From the NCBI GenBank assembly GCA_965214025.1, contig CBDCAW010000021.1, positions 9,417 to 73,416 on the forward strand: a DNA stretch of 64,000 bases. The letters run 5' to 3'. This DNA is from Granulosicoccus sp965214025. Lineage in GTDB: Bacteria > Pseudomonadota > Gammaproteobacteria > Granulosicoccales > Granulosicoccaceae. The translations under genes were made by a program, and so were the position numbers. Positions within the stretch are counted from its first letter, which is position 1, and each line of letters opens with the position of its first letter. Positions 1-9,441 of this stretch are shown here, one piece after another. The notes under the pieces were generated by a model that was given only the letters and a program-made list of their open reading frames with translations, did not search any database and was not told the DNA's origin.

Positions 1-42
1 GAGTCTGTCAGCGCCGACACGCAGGGCTCGTTTGCCACGTTG

Positions 43-175
43 GTACGCTGATACCTACCGCCTTGCCAGTCCCTCTGACCTTCGCACGAACGGCACGCTG
101 AAACTGACTGCCCTGCCAGTCTCCTGACCTTCGCACGATCAGCGTGCTGACACCTACCGCCTTTCCAGTCTCTCC
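43..175. repeat. Imperfect ~49-bp tandem repeat, about 2.7 copies
   Basis: Three successive segments begin near 43, 93 and 142. They share an ACGCTGA-like start, then CCTACCGCC or a variant, then CCAGTC, and the first two also share TGACCTTCGCACGA. No gene is seen in 1-369; apart from this repeat and the hairpin at 316-348 nothing else stands out there. The function is unknown. It could be the tail of a longer array outside the window. Confidence 0.55.
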
Positions 176-315
176 ATTCTCACTGACAGACAGCGTCTCG
201 ACCGATCGTGTCGCTGCCCCGACCCTGGTATGAACGCGATCCGGTGGCTGGCCACCCGTTCATGATTCGCCTGTAGCCTGATGATGCCGGGTGAAGTGTT
301 ACCTGCTGAACCGCA

Positions 316-348
316 AAGAGCCGCGCCTCTCACCGAGGCGCGGCTCTT
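316..348 (-). terminator. Hairpin terminator-like element downstream of the first SGNH gene
   Basis: A perfect 14-bp inverted repeat (316-329 with 335-348) has a 5-nt loop and lies just past the stop of the minus-strand gene ending at 370. The T-run on the minus strand is short (CTTTG), so this is a plausible but not textbook intrinsic terminator. Confidence 0.6.
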
Positions 349-369
349 GCTTTGCGTGCGTGCCCGGTA

Positions 370-1755
370 TCAGGGAGCGACCTGCCAGACCGGCACCGTG
401 CGGCTGGCTGCAGGCAGTACGGCTGCCCAGAGACCGTCCCAGGGTTGCAGTGTATCGGTGCCGCGAATTTCGCGGTAGCCACCGCTGACCTGCGAGTCGT
501 AGTGCCACATTACATCGTGAACCATACCGTTGCTCTCGGCGTCGCTCGACGAGCAACCTGCGCTGCAGGCACCGGTGGTGCCGGTGAACCGAGACTGGTC
601 GAAGCGGGTCTGCACGGCCAGCGGGTAACCGATCAGGTTCCACTGGAACCGATCAGAGCGACCCTGCAGGGCTACGCTTGCACAATCCGTTGCCGTCGTG
701 CAGTCGGATACCGGTGTCAGACTCACCTGGCGGCTGGCAGCGGACATCCGTATGTCGACGCTTGGGCTCACCATCTGCATTACCCAGTAGCCCCGCCCCT
801 GAGTCATCCGGCTGTTCAGGGCAAGTCGTTCGTAGGCAAATGCCGCTGCACGTGTCTGTTCGTCGGCGGCGAACACGACCCAGCTGTTGCCATATCCGCC
901 GGCCGGCAGTTCGTCGAAGATATCCGCCACCGTATCCTGGTTACCCGGGTTTGCAGGCAGGCCGATCTGCGACCATTGTGCGTCGACCAGTTGCAGCACC
1001 GGCACATCGTCGTCGCCTGTGAAGCAGCAGTCGACAGCCTCGAGTACCTGCTGGAAGCGTGTGGCCATCAACTCCTCACCGAGAGCGTTCGGATGAATGC
1101 CATCCACGGAGTGGATGAGCGGCTGGAAGCCGGAGTTCACGTCGACCAGGCGTACTGCGTCGCCTTCGCGGATGCGCTGGCCGGCAAGTGCTTCAAGAGC
1201 CGACGAGAGTTCGCTGCCAAGTGCCAGATCGCCCGCAGACGGGTTGTCGCTACCGTTTCTCTGGTTGAGGTTCCAGGGGATCACGTTGGCCAGCAGCGCC
1301 ACTGCGCCAGGGCGCTCGAACAGGATGGCGGTGATGACTCGATCGATATCATCCACCGTGCTTTGCACACTCTGACCCTGAAAGATGTCGTTGGAGCCGA
1401 GGTGTATCAGTACCCGGTCCGGCTCATGAGCAGACATCAGCTCACTGATCAGTTCATCGGTAAATTCGTCGGCCCTGCGGCCGGAGAAGCCGGCGTGGTC
1501 GGTGTCGGTAGCACGACACGTTACCGGGCTACCCGCCGGCCTCTGCCGCGGGCCGACGAATTCGATGTCGTGGTCGCCGACTGCATTCAGCCGTTGGCTC
1601 AAGGCCCGACGGTAGCTGCACTGCCCATCAACGCCCTGGGTGATCGAGTCGCCGAGCGGCATAATGCGAAGGTTCTTCGCTTGCGCCTGCATCGGCAGCA
1701 ATGCGAGCAGGCCTGCAGCCAGGATGACCGGGCGTATCGAATGGGAAGCGAGCAT
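370..1755 (-). CDS. Secreted SGNH/GDSL hydrolase with C-terminal module (paralog 1)
   Basis: Predicted exported esterase/lipase-like hydrolase. The ATG at 1755 is chosen because AAGAGGT lies 8 nt upstream and a signal peptide follows directly (hydrophobic core, AQA cleavage site near residue 26). SGNH blocks visible: GDSITQG (nucleophile Ser37), LGSNDIF in the middle, and DGIHPN with the catalytic Asp/His. From about 1000 down to 370 (roughly the last 210 residues) there is a second domain with WSQIGLP, VADIFDELP, GYWV and PWDGLW signatures and paired cysteines. It is shared with the two neighbouring paralogs and with the PPC protein at 24062-26137. This copy is the most diverged of the trio. 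The substrate is unknown. The family call is firm; polysaccharide deacetylation would be a guess. Confidence 0.85.
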   Translation of the reverse strand: MLASHSIRPVILAAGLLALLPMQAQAKNLRIMPLGDSITQGVDGQCSYRRALSQRLNAVGDHDIEFVGPRQRPAGSPVTCRATDTDHAGFSGRRADEFTDELISELMSAHEPDRVLIHLGSNDIFQGQSVQSTVDDIDRVITAILFERPGAVALLANVIPWNLNQRNGSDNPSAGDLALGSELSSALEALAGQRIREGDAVRLVDVNSGFQPLIHSVDGIHPNALGEELMATRFQQVLEAVDCCFTGDDDVPVLQLVDAQWSQIGLPANPGNQDTVADIFDELPAGGYGNSWVVFAADEQTRAAAFAYERLALNSRMTQGRGYWVMQMVSPSVDIRMSAASRQVSLTPVSDCTTATDCASVALQGRSDRFQWNLIGYPLAVQTRFDQSRFTGTTGACSAGCSSSDAESNGMVHDVMWHYDSQVSGGYREIRGTDTLQPWDGLWAAVLPAASRTVPVWQVAP

Positions 1756-1975
1756 GGTTGTGACCTCTTGCGTGAGGGCCCTGAACCTCCCGGTACCTGC
1801 AAGGCGCCGGGGGTGGGGCATTTCCGCATTGTTGTTATTCTTCTGGAGGTCGAACGATACCGCTACGCCCTGCTACCCGCTGTGATACGGGCAACAGAGT
1901 GGCCTGCTACTGACGGTCTTCGGTTGTCGGAGGTGACGTGGTTCCGCTTTTGTGAGGTGGGTCGGCAACCGACGG

Positions 1976-3394
1976 CTAGCGGCCGAAAAGCAATTTGGGT
2001 GAGAGGCCATTCGCAGTGGGCAGGACCGGTAACCACAAGCCATCCCAGGCATTGATCGAATCTGAACTTCTGACCTGGCGATACCCGTTGGTGGCGTTCT
2101 CGTCGTAGTGAAACATGACCGGGCCGCTGACGTCGTTGTCATACGATTCATCCAGCGTACAGCCTTCCTCACAACCACCACTGCCGGTGACCACTCGTGT
2201 GTCTGCCGCCGATGCGGGAGCAGGGAAGGGGTAGCCGACGAAATTCCACATGACCTTGCCTGAACTGGCTTGCACGGGAACCTCGAAACAGGCCTTGCCG
2301 GGCGCACAACCGGGTACGGCGGAGCTTGCCACCGGCGTGCTGTTCTCTGGCATGCGAACCAAGACGGATTTCCCGCTTCGCTGGATCACCCAATACGCCT
2401 GGCCGACACGCAAGCGGGAGTTCAATGACAATTCCTTGTAGGCAAGCCCTTCGGCGTCCGAAGGCTTGGCACTGAACACTGTCCACGTGTTGCTGAACTC
2501 GCTTTTCGGCAGTTCGTCGAAGATGTCGGCCACGGTGGACTTTTCTCCGGGATCGCCGGGCAGGCTGATCTGAGCCCAGGTGTCGTTGGCAAGCGTCAGT
2601 GCCGGCAGCTGCACCGGGGGCGCACCACAGATGCCCTCCGAATTCAGGCTTGCCAGGAAGCGCGAAGCCAGTAATTCCTCACCGGCATCGTTCGGATGTA
2701 CGCCATCGATGGTCAATGCCTCGGGATCGAAGCCCTTGGCCACGTCTACCAGAAAGACCGCATCGCCGCGCTGCCTGCGCTCGCTGGCGAGTGCGTTCAG
2801 GGCAGCGCTCAGCTCGGCGGTCTGTGCCAGCTCGTCTACGGTCGCGTTGTCGAAGGTGGTGGGGTCCCAGGGAATGACGTTTGCCAGCATGATCTTTGCC
2901 GAAGGTCGGCCGAGAAACGTGCGGGTGATGATTTCGTCGATGTCGGCAACCGCATCGCTCACGCCGTCGCCCTGATTGATATCGTTCGAGCCGACATGCA
3001 GCAGCACGTAGTCTGGTGCGTAGTCGCTCATGAAGCCACCGATCCGGTCGTCGTCGGCGACGAACTGATCCGCCCGCCACCCGGAATAGCCGGCGTGGCG
3101 CGTGTTGGTCGCCTTGCAGGCTTGCGGATTCCCTTGCGGCGTACCCTGTGGACCGACGAAAGCGACATCGCAGCCGGCGATCGCCTTCAGCTTTTCCGAC
3201 AGGGGCTTGCGGTAGCTGCACTGGTTGCCGAACCCATGGGTGATGGAATCGCCGATCGCCAGAATCCGGCTCTGTTGGGCCTGTACCACCGGTACCGCAA
3301 GCACCGACCCACAGGCGATCAATGCAATCATGCGCAGAAGTGACCCGGCGAGGGCCGGCAGCCGGGCGAGAGTATTGTAAAGTCCAGGGCGCAT
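1976..3394 (-). CDS. Secreted SGNH/GDSL hydrolase with C-terminal module (paralog 2)
   Basis: 472 residues. A signal peptide ends near VQA (residue 39), followed directly by GDSITHG (Ser50). HVGSNDINQG forms block III and DGVHPND the Asp-x-x-His block. The C-terminal module (about 2590 down to 1976) has WAQISLP, VADIFDELP, AYWV, WNFVGYP and WDGLW plus Cys pairs. It is very similar to the paralog at 3540-4955, for example in the shared ANVIPWD segment. Gaps of about 220 and 145 nt separate the three genes, so this looks like a local tandem expansion. An initiation codon further in (MIALIA) would also leave a signal peptide. Confidence 0.85.
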   Translation of the reverse strand: MRPGLYNTLARLPALAGSLLRMIALIACGSVLAVPVVQAQQSRILAIGDSITHGFGNQCSYRKPLSEKLKAIAGCDVAFVGPQGTPQGNPQACKATNTRHAGYSGWRADQFVADDDRIGGFMSDYAPDYVLLHVGSNDINQGDGVSDAVADIDEIITRTFLGRPSAKIMLANVIPWDPTTFDNATVDELAQTAELSAALNALASERRQRGDAVFLVDVAKGFDPEALTIDGVHPNDAGEELLASRFLASLNSEGICGAPPVQLPALTLANDTWAQISLPGDPGEKSTVADIFDELPKSEFSNTWTVFSAKPSDAEGLAYKELSLNSRLRVGQAYWVIQRSGKSVLVRMPENSTPVASSAVPGCAPGKACFEVPVQASSGKVMWNFVGYPFPAPASAADTRVVTGSGGCEEGCTLDESYDNDVSGPVMFHYDENATNGYRQVRSSDSINAWDGLWLPVLPTANGLSPKLLFGR

Positions 3395-3539
3395 GACGAG
3401 TTATCAATTGATGATGGATCGCTCGTATTCTAGGCGCAGAACATTGCCGAAATGTCAGTCGAATTACCGTTGATCTGTTGGATCCGGCACGCCCGATTCA
3501 CAGGCCAGACCCATGATCGATCAGGAAGACGCGAACCTG

Positions 3540-4955
3540 CTATCGCGCGAAGAGCACTCGGGAAACCAGACCGTCGGCTTCGGGCAGCACCGGTATCCAC
3601 ATCCCTTCCCAGGGGTTGATCACACCTCCGGCCTTGATCTCGCGATACCCCGTGGCGGTGCTCGGATCGGCGTGAAACATCACCCGACCGGTGACGTTTG
3701 CGTTCCTGGATTCGTTCAGAGTGCAGCCCCGTGCACAGTTACCGCCCGTGGTCGCTACCCGCAGGTTCGCCACCGATTCAGTCTTGCTGAAGGGGAAGCC
3801 GATGAAATTCCACAACAGCTTGCTGGAATTGCTGCGCAGGCGCTTCGGGAAACAGGTCTTGCCCGGTGCGCAACCGATGCCTGCGTCAGTCGGTACCGGC
3901 TTGCTGGTCGAGGGCATGCGAATCGAGACCGGTCGGCCACTGCGCTGGATCACCCAATAGGCCTGACCGACGCGCATGCGAGAGTTCAACGCCAACCGCT
4001 CGTAGGCGAACTCATCGGCATTCGACAGGTCTGTGCCGAATATCGCCCATGAGTTGTTGAATTTCGACATCGGCAGCTCATCGAAGATGTCGGCCACCGT
4101 GGATTCGCTGCCCGGATCGGCCGGCAGGCTGATCTGTGCCCAGGTATTGTCGGCGAGCGTCAGCGACGGCAATGGCGATGGAGGCGCACCGCAGGCACCC
4201 GCGGATTTCAGGCTGGCAAGAAAGCGCGAGGCCATGAACTGTTCACCGATAGCGTTCGGATGTATGCCGTCAAAGGTCATGGCGTCGGAATCGAAACCGG
4301 TGGCTACATCCACCAGGAAGACCGCCTCACCACGTGCCTTGCGGTCCGCGGCGAGCACTTCAAGGGCCGCACTGAGCTCGGTGGTGCGCGCCAGCTCATC
4401 GACGTTCGGGTTGCCGCCACCACGCTGATCCCAGGGAATGACGTTCGCCAGCATGACCTTCGCCGAGGGTCGGCCGATGAACGTACGGGTGATGATTTCG
4501 TCGATGTCGGCAACCGCGTTGCTCACGCTGTCGCCCCGGTTGATATCGTTCGATCCGATATGCAGCAATACGTAGTCTGGCTCGTATTGACTCATGTACG
4601 TGCTGGTCAGATCCGACGCGTCGATGAACTGCTCCGCTTTCCAGCCCGGAAAACCGGCATGGCGCGTATTGGTGGCGCGGCAGCTTGGCGGATCGCCGTT
4701 GGGCACGGAGCGCGGGCCGACGAAGGCGACATCGCAGCCGTCGGCCGCCAATGTCTGCGACAGAGGGCGACGGTAGCTGCATTGCCCCTCGATACCACGG
4801 GTGATGGAATCACCGATGGCGAGAATGTTGCCCCGCTGGGCGTGTACCTGCGGCGACGTGAACAGCGTTCCGCACAGCATCACCGTGGCCAGGTGAAGCA
4901 TGGCGCGGACGAACACGGGTGGTCGGGTGAGGCTACCGGAAGTTGCAAGGCGCAT
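3540..4955 (-). CDS. Secreted SGNH/GDSL hydrolase with C-terminal module (paralog 3)
   Basis: 471 residues, co-directional with the two preceding paralogs. A signal peptide with VHA cleavage near residue 39 precedes GDSITRG (Ser50). HIGSNDINRG and DGIHPNA supply the other SGNH motifs. The C-terminal module (about 4155 down to 3540) has the same WAQISLP, VADIFDELP, YWVIQRSG, WNFIGFP and PWEGMW signatures as paralog 2. The genes could be co-transcribed, this one first, but the intergenic spaces leave room for separate promoters. Secreted hydrolase is certain by motif; the substrate is not known. Confidence 0.85.
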   Translation of the reverse strand: MRLATSGSLTRPPVFVRAMLHLATVMLCGTLFTSPQVHAQRGNILAIGDSITRGIEGQCSYRRPLSQTLAADGCDVAFVGPRSVPNGDPPSCRATNTRHAGFPGWKAEQFIDASDLTSTYMSQYEPDYVLLHIGSNDINRGDSVSNAVADIDEIITRTFIGRPSAKVMLANVIPWDQRGGGNPNVDELARTTELSAALEVLAADRKARGEAVFLVDVATGFDSDAMTFDGIHPNAIGEQFMASRFLASLKSAGACGAPPSPLPSLTLADNTWAQISLPADPGSESTVADIFDELPMSKFNNSWAIFGTDLSNADEFAYERLALNSRMRVGQAYWVIQRSGRPVSIRMPSTSKPVPTDAGIGCAPGKTCFPKRLRSNSSKLLWNFIGFPFSKTESVANLRVATTGGNCARGCTLNESRNANVTGRVMFHADPSTATGYREIKAGGVINPWEGMWIPVLPEADGLVSRVLFAR

Positions 4956-5071
4956 GACGACTTACCTGAGTTGTTATCGACAACGTCAGTTTAAGTGCGG
5001 CATCTTGTTGAAATGTAATGTGAGTTACCGGCGATTCCGTGAATCTGGCAAACCCGATCGGGTACTAAGCA

Positions 5072-6646
5072 CTACTTCGCAGGTCGCTCGACAACCTCAG
5101 TCTTGTCTCTACCGAGTGCCTTGGCCAACAGCGCCAGCCTGGCCTGCACCGATTCGCTGTCGGGCACATGGGCACAATCGTCGACCGCAAGCGTCACCTT
5201 GTCGGCATGGATGCGAATGGCTGCCTGATCAAGTATTTCCGGCACGCTGCCGGAAAAACGGTAACCGAGCAAGATCGCGGTACCCAGGATGTGCGCCCGG
5301 CTGGCTTCCTCGTCGCTCAGCAGCTCCAGGGAATCGTCGTCGGCGGCCTTGCCGTAGCGGCTGTGCACGGCGGCGGCCAGAAACACTCGCTCGGCATGGG
5401 TGATACCGATGAAGGGGAAGCGCAGTATGCGTTCGAAGGCGTGCTTCGGCCGAACGTCGCTGGTTTCTCGCCAGGCGATGTCCGATAGCGTGGTCACGGC
5501 CTGCCGCAGCCGCTTCTGTGCCCTGGATTCACCGACGAACAGTTGATCGGTCCAGCGCTCCAGCGCTGCGGCGAATGCCGGTACGCGGGAAGACTCCATC
5601 GCCAGATGTCGGCAGCCGGTGATCAGCGGATCCTTCGCTTGAGCATCGGGCGTGAGCTGGTCGTACAGCCAACCCTCGCGTACCCCCAGCGCGGAGAAGA
5701 TGACCTGATCGGGTTTCAGGTGCTTGAGCACCCGGTCCATCACCATGGCGGCGGCGGAAATCGTCGAAAGCCTGCGGCCCGGCACACCATCGAGCTTTTC
5801 CAGGTCGCCCTTGTCCATCTGCCAGATCGACTTTGCGAGCTCACGCAGTTCATCCGTTTCAAGCGTAAGGCCGTGAATCACCGGTACGGCCTGCTTCTCG
5901 CTGGCCATGTGCACCTTCGCCAATGCCCGCCAGCCGCCGCCGACGATGTAGAAGTTGCCGCCGGTGATCACCTGCGGCAGGGCTTCGATAATGACCTGGT
6001 CGATGTAGTCGCGTGCCGCCTTGCCGTCTTGCTCGATGCGCTTCTGGATCAGCAGGGCGCCCAGTGGCAGGCTGACCGTGTTGGCGCTCACCTCACCGTC
6101 GCGGATCATCGCCAGTTCGAGGCTGCCTCCGCCGAGATCGCCTGCCAACCCTTCGGGTCGGTAGAACCCTGCGATGATTCCTTTTGCCGCGAGCCGCGCT
6201 TCCTCATCGCCATCGAGCACTCGCAGTTGCAGGCCACTGGCCTGCTCCAGGCGATCGCGAAAGGCATCGCCGTTGGTGGCGTTGCGAATCGCTTCGGTGG
6301 CCAGCAGTTCGATGCGGGAGACATCCATGGCCGCAGCAATGGCGGCGAAACGCTTCAGCGCCCGCTCCACACGTCGCATTGCCTCCTCGCCCAGGTTGCC
6401 GTCCTCGTCGAGGCTTGCCCCCAGCCGGCACAGCGACTTTTCGTTGAAGCGTGGAAAAGGTGCTCGGCTCAGCTCGTCGTAGACTACGAGGCGTACCGAA
6501 TTCGAACCCAGATCCACTACCGCGACATGCGAATGATCGTTGGTTTCGTCGTTATTGTGCCCGACATGCTTGCGGTTCGGGTTCGACGTGCTGGCGCCGT
6601 CGGCGCTGGGTTGACCTGAAGTGGGAGCCACGATGTCTTCCGGCAA
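5072..6646 (-). CDS. ppx: Ppx/GppA family phosphatase
   Basis: 524 residues, the usual length for Ppx/GppA enzymes, which hydrolyse polyphosphate and/or guanosine pentaphosphate. The ASKHA-fold signature VVDLGSNSVRLVVYDE lies at about residues 43-58, ATEAIRNATNG near 115 and the second phosphate loop GDLGGGSLEL near 170. A C-terminal helical, HD-like region follows. The first 40 residues are a non-conserved polar extension. The start at 6646 is a TTG, and an in-frame GTG five codons in is an alternative. It lies alone between the SGNH trio and the polysaccharide operon. Sequence alone does not separate Ppx from GppA activity. Confidence 0.88.
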   Translation of the reverse strand: MPEDIVAPTSGQPSADGASTSNPNRKHVGHNNDETNDHSHVAVVDLGSNSVRLVVYDELSRAPFPRFNEKSLCRLGASLDEDGNLGEEAMRRVERALKRFAAIAAAMDVSRIELLATEAIRNATNGDAFRDRLEQASGLQLRVLDGDEEARLAAKGIIAGFYRPEGLAGDLGGGSLELAMIRDGEVSANTVSLPLGALLIQKRIEQDGKAARDYIDQVIIEALPQVITGGNFYIVGGGWRALAKVHMASEKQAVPVIHGLTLETDELRELAKSIWQMDKGDLEKLDGVPGRRLSTISAAAMVMDRVLKHLKPDQVIFSALGVREGWLYDQLTPDAQAKDPLITGCRHLAMESSRVPAFAAALERWTDQLFVGESRAQKRLRQAVTTLSDIAWRETSDVRPKHAFERILRFPFIGITHAERVFLAAAVHSRYGKAADDDSLELLSDEEASRAHILGTAILLGYRFSGSVPEILDQAAIRIHADKVTLAVDDCAHVPDSESVQARLALLAKALGRDKTEVVERPAK

Positions 6647-6846
6647 GGTTACGCTCGGATAATGGCATCATTTGGATCTCAGTGGGTGTTGATCATCACG
6701 TCGGCTACGACGGGTGCACTGGTATCATGCTGATTGAACGATCAGTGTGTCGTATATTGCACTATATCGGGGGCCATCCACCGATTCACGCGCGCCTTTT
6801 CAGTCAGTCGAAGTGCTTTTCCGCGGCGGCCGGCTCCCGATGGTAT

Positions 6847-7779
6847 TCAATAGCCACGCGCCAGGTCCGCTTCGTCATCCACCCGACCAACCGCTTCGAA
6901 GGTTCGCAGGTTGTCGGCGATGATCTGCCCACCGGTTTCCGGATCGATCAGTGAGGCGATATGCGGGGTCACCAGAATGTCGGGATGCTGCCAGAAGGCA
7001 TGTTCCGGTGGCAGCGGTTCCACCTCGAATACATCAAGCGCGGCCTGGCCGATCTGGCCCGAGTCGAGTGCGGCCAGCAGATCGGCCTCCACCAGGTGTT
7101 GGCCGCGAGCCGCGTTGATCACGGAGGCACCGCGTGGCAGCTGCGCAAACAGAGCGGCGTTCAGGCAATGCCGCGTCGCTGGCGTCAGCGGTAGCAGGCA
7201 CACGAGAATGTCGCAATCGGTGAGAAAGGCGCCCAACTGCTCGTCGCCTGCGTGACTGCGCAGCCCGGCAAGCGTAGTACCGCCGCGCGACCAACCGGAG
7301 ACCTGAAAGCCGAGCGAGAGCAATGTGGTTGCGCACGCCGTGCCCAGGTTGCCAAGGCCCATGATGCCCACACGCCGCCGCGAGGCGGGTGGCACGATGG
7401 CGGGCGCCCAGCGCGCCTCGCGCTGGGCTGCCTGCAGCGTCGGCAGATCGCGATGCATGCGCAACACCTGCAACGCCACGTACTCACGCATGCGCTGGAC
7501 CAGATCGAGCCCCGTGGTCTTGATGATCGACACACCGGGTGGGCACTGCGGGTCAGCCAGTACATGATCGATGCCCGCGCCGATGGACACGATCGCCTTC
7601 AGGTGAGGAAAGCCTGCCATCCAGCCAGGCCGGGGTTTCCACACCACGACATAGCGCACCGCGTCGGCCGGGCCCGGATCGTCCGAGTCACGGATGTCCC
7701 AGTCGGGCAGCAGCGTGCGCAGGTGTGTAACCCACCAGGCACGGCGCCGGGTGCTGGGAATGGAGATGACCACGCTCAT
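6847..7779 (-). CDS. D-2-hydroxyacid dehydrogenase, GhrA-like
   Basis: About 310 residues, NAD(P)-dependent 2-hydroxyacid dehydrogenase family, probably reducing glyoxylate/hydroxypyruvate or a related 2-keto acid. Visible motifs: SIGAGIDH in the substrate domain, the Rossmann dinucleotide loop GIMGLGNLGTA, CLLPLTPATRH, NAARGQHLVE with the catalytic Arg, DVFEVEPLP with the Glu, and TPHIAS with the His. The ATG at 7779 (MSVVIS) fits the family's N-terminus; six more codons are open upstream. It lies 39 nt after the GGT gene and is the last gene of the long minus-strand polysaccharide operon, so it may have a metabolic link to the GGT-like product rather than to sugar assembly. Confidence 0.85.
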   Translation of the reverse strand: MSVVISIPSTRRRAWWVTHLRTLLPDWDIRDSDDPGPADAVRYVVVWKPRPGWMAGFPHLKAIVSIGAGIDHVLADPQCPPGVSIIKTTGLDLVQRMREYVALQVLRMHRDLPTLQAAQREARWAPAIVPPASRRRVGIMGLGNLGTACATTLLSLGFQVSGWSRGGTTLAGLRSHAGDEQLGAFLTDCDILVCLLPLTPATRHCLNAALFAQLPRGASVINAARGQHLVEADLLAALDSGQIGQAALDVFEVEPLPPEHAFWQHPDILVTPHIASLIDPETGGQIIADNLRTFEAVGRVDDEADLARGY

Positions 7780-7818
7780 GGTGTGTACGATCCGCACGAT
7801 AACCCTGAATTGTACACA

Positions 7819-9423
7819 TCAAGCACGAACATCCACCAGCGGGGCAGGGGCGGCCGGAGGATCGAAGGCGGCCGGCCCGCTGGCACTGCCACTTGGTAAC
7901 GAGGGGTCGTTGAGGCCGGTGCATTCCCCGGAACCGGCCTCGGAAGGGGGCGTGCGTGCCACGCCTGACACACAGGCGTAGAGCTTCGGAAACACGCACT
8001 GCTCGGCGATGTCCATATCGTGTTGCGAGCCCAGCGCCCGCAGCACCTCGTCGCCCAGCCTCGGGTCGGCACGTAACGAACCGCTACCGACGGAGTCGAT
8101 GCGCGGAGTATGCATCGCCTCGGCCAGGCCCATGTCGAAGTCGAGCATCAAGGCCGCTACCTGCGTCACAGCCGGCATGATCTGATTGCCACCCGAGGCG
8201 CCCAGCGCGAACAGCGATTGACCGTCACGTACCGCCACGGTCGGACACATGTTGCTCGAGTTGATGCGCCTACACGGGGCCAGGCTGGTAGTAAAGCCCG
8301 GTCGCGGATCGAAGTAGGAGACGGCGTTGTTCATCAGCAGCCCGGTGGCGGGCAGCGTCACGCCGGAACCGAAGCGGTTCAGCAGCGTATGGGTCAGTGC
8401 CACCATGTTACCGGCGCTATCCACGGTGGAGAGATGGGATGTGCAGCTGCCCACTTCCGTGACCCGGCCGCGGCGTGCCCGGTGGCTGTGCCAGGCCGCT
8501 TCGAGTGCATTGGCGTACAGCACCCAGGTGGCGGGTGTGGGTGCCGGTGGCGGGGCGGGCAGCTCGCTGGCGATGATCGACAGCATCTCGGCGAGCCGGC
8601 CGCCGCCGCTGGTCTCACCGGGGGTGTACAGCGTGGCACCGCGATGTGTGCACAGGCTTGCATCGCACAGCAAGGCTTCGTAGGCGGCCAGGTCGTCACC
8701 GTCGATGAGCGAGCCGCCGCGTTGCAGGTCGGCGACGATGCGTTCTGCCAGTTCACCACGGTAGAAGTCTTCGGCGCCACCGCAGGCCCAACTCTCGAGC
8801 GTGTTGGCTAGCCCGGGTACAATCCAGGGCCGTTCCGGCGGCAACGGGCAACCATCGGGCAGGTAGATGCCGGCCGACGCGGCATCGGTACGCAGCGTCG
8901 GCATCGCCAACGCGGTTTGAAGGGTGGTGAACCAGTCGGCGGCACGGCGAACGCCGGCCAGGGCGATGGCGGGTGCTGCAAGCTCTGTGCGGCTGCGGTT
9001 GCCGAACAGGCGTGCGGCGAGGTCGAAACCGGCGGCGGCGCCCGGCACCGTGACACTGCGATAACCCTGTACATTCAGACTGCCGCGTACGGTGGGAAAG
9101 CCCATCAGCGTGGCCGGCAGGTCGGGGTCTACCGGGTAGTCCTCCGCACGGCTACCGGCAGCCAGTACACCCTGGAAGTCGATCACGTGGGCACGCTGTT
9201 CGCCGGCGAGCCAGATCGTCATCAGCCCGCTGCCACCGAGCCCGCACATCCAGGGCTCGACCACACCGAGCGCGAGTGCTGCTGCCAGCGCGGCATCGAC
9301 CGCATTTCCCCCGGCGAGCAACTGCGCCGCGCCGGCGTTCGTTGCCAGCGCATGCTGAGACGCGACCATGCCACCGGTACCGGTGCACGAGGGCTTCGTC
9401 AGGTGCCAGTGTTCAGTGTTCAT
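7819..9423 (-). CDS. Gamma-glutamyltransferase family (Ntn hydrolase), no signal peptide
   Basis: 534 residues. N-terminal GGMVASQHALAT and GGNAVDAALA blocks and GLGGSG are typical of gamma-glutamyltransferases. The autoprocessing site is visible as CTSHLSTVD, where Thr328 would become the N-terminal nucleophile of the small subunit; classical enzymes have TTHYS. It is followed by FGSG, the LLMNN segment and GASGG. Unlike periplasmic GGT there is no signal peptide, so a cytosolic enzyme is predicted. Cytosolic relatives act in catabolic pathways or as acylase-like enzymes. It lies 18 nt downstream of the membrane-protein gene and 39 nt upstream of the dehydrogenase, so all are probably one transcript. 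Confidence 0.85.
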   Translation of the reverse strand: MNTEHWHLTKPSCTGTGGMVASQHALATNAGAAQLLAGGNAVDAALAAALALGVVEPWMCGLGGSGLMTIWLAGEQRAHVIDFQGVLAAGSRAEDYPVDPDLPATLMGFPTVRGSLNVQGYRSVTVPGAAAGFDLAARLFGNRSRTELAAPAIALAGVRRAADWFTTLQTALAMPTLRTDAASAGIYLPDGCPLPPERPWIVPGLANTLESWACGGAEDFYRGELAERIVADLQRGGSLIDGDDLAAYEALLCDASLCTHRGATLYTPGETSGGGRLAEMLSIIASELPAPPPAPTPATWVLYANALEAAWHSHRARRGRVTEVGSCTSHLSTVDSAGNMVALTHTLLNRFGSGVTLPATGLLMNNAVSYFDPRPGFTTSLAPCRRINSSNMCPTVAVRDGQSLFALGASGGNQIMPAVTQVAALMLDFDMGLAEAMHTPRIDSVGSGSLRADPRLGDEVLRALGSQHDMDIAEQCVFPKLYACVSGVARTPPSEAGSGECTGLNDPSLPSGSASGPAAFDPPAAPAPLVDVRA

Positions 9424-9441
9424 CTCGGCGTTTGCACGGCG

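Noticed and set aside
352..2055. 567-residue plus-strand open frame opposite the first SGNH gene
   Set aside because: It is antisense to a gene with clear SGNH motifs and signal peptide, and has no recognisable protein features of its own. GC-rich DNA often leaves such frames open.
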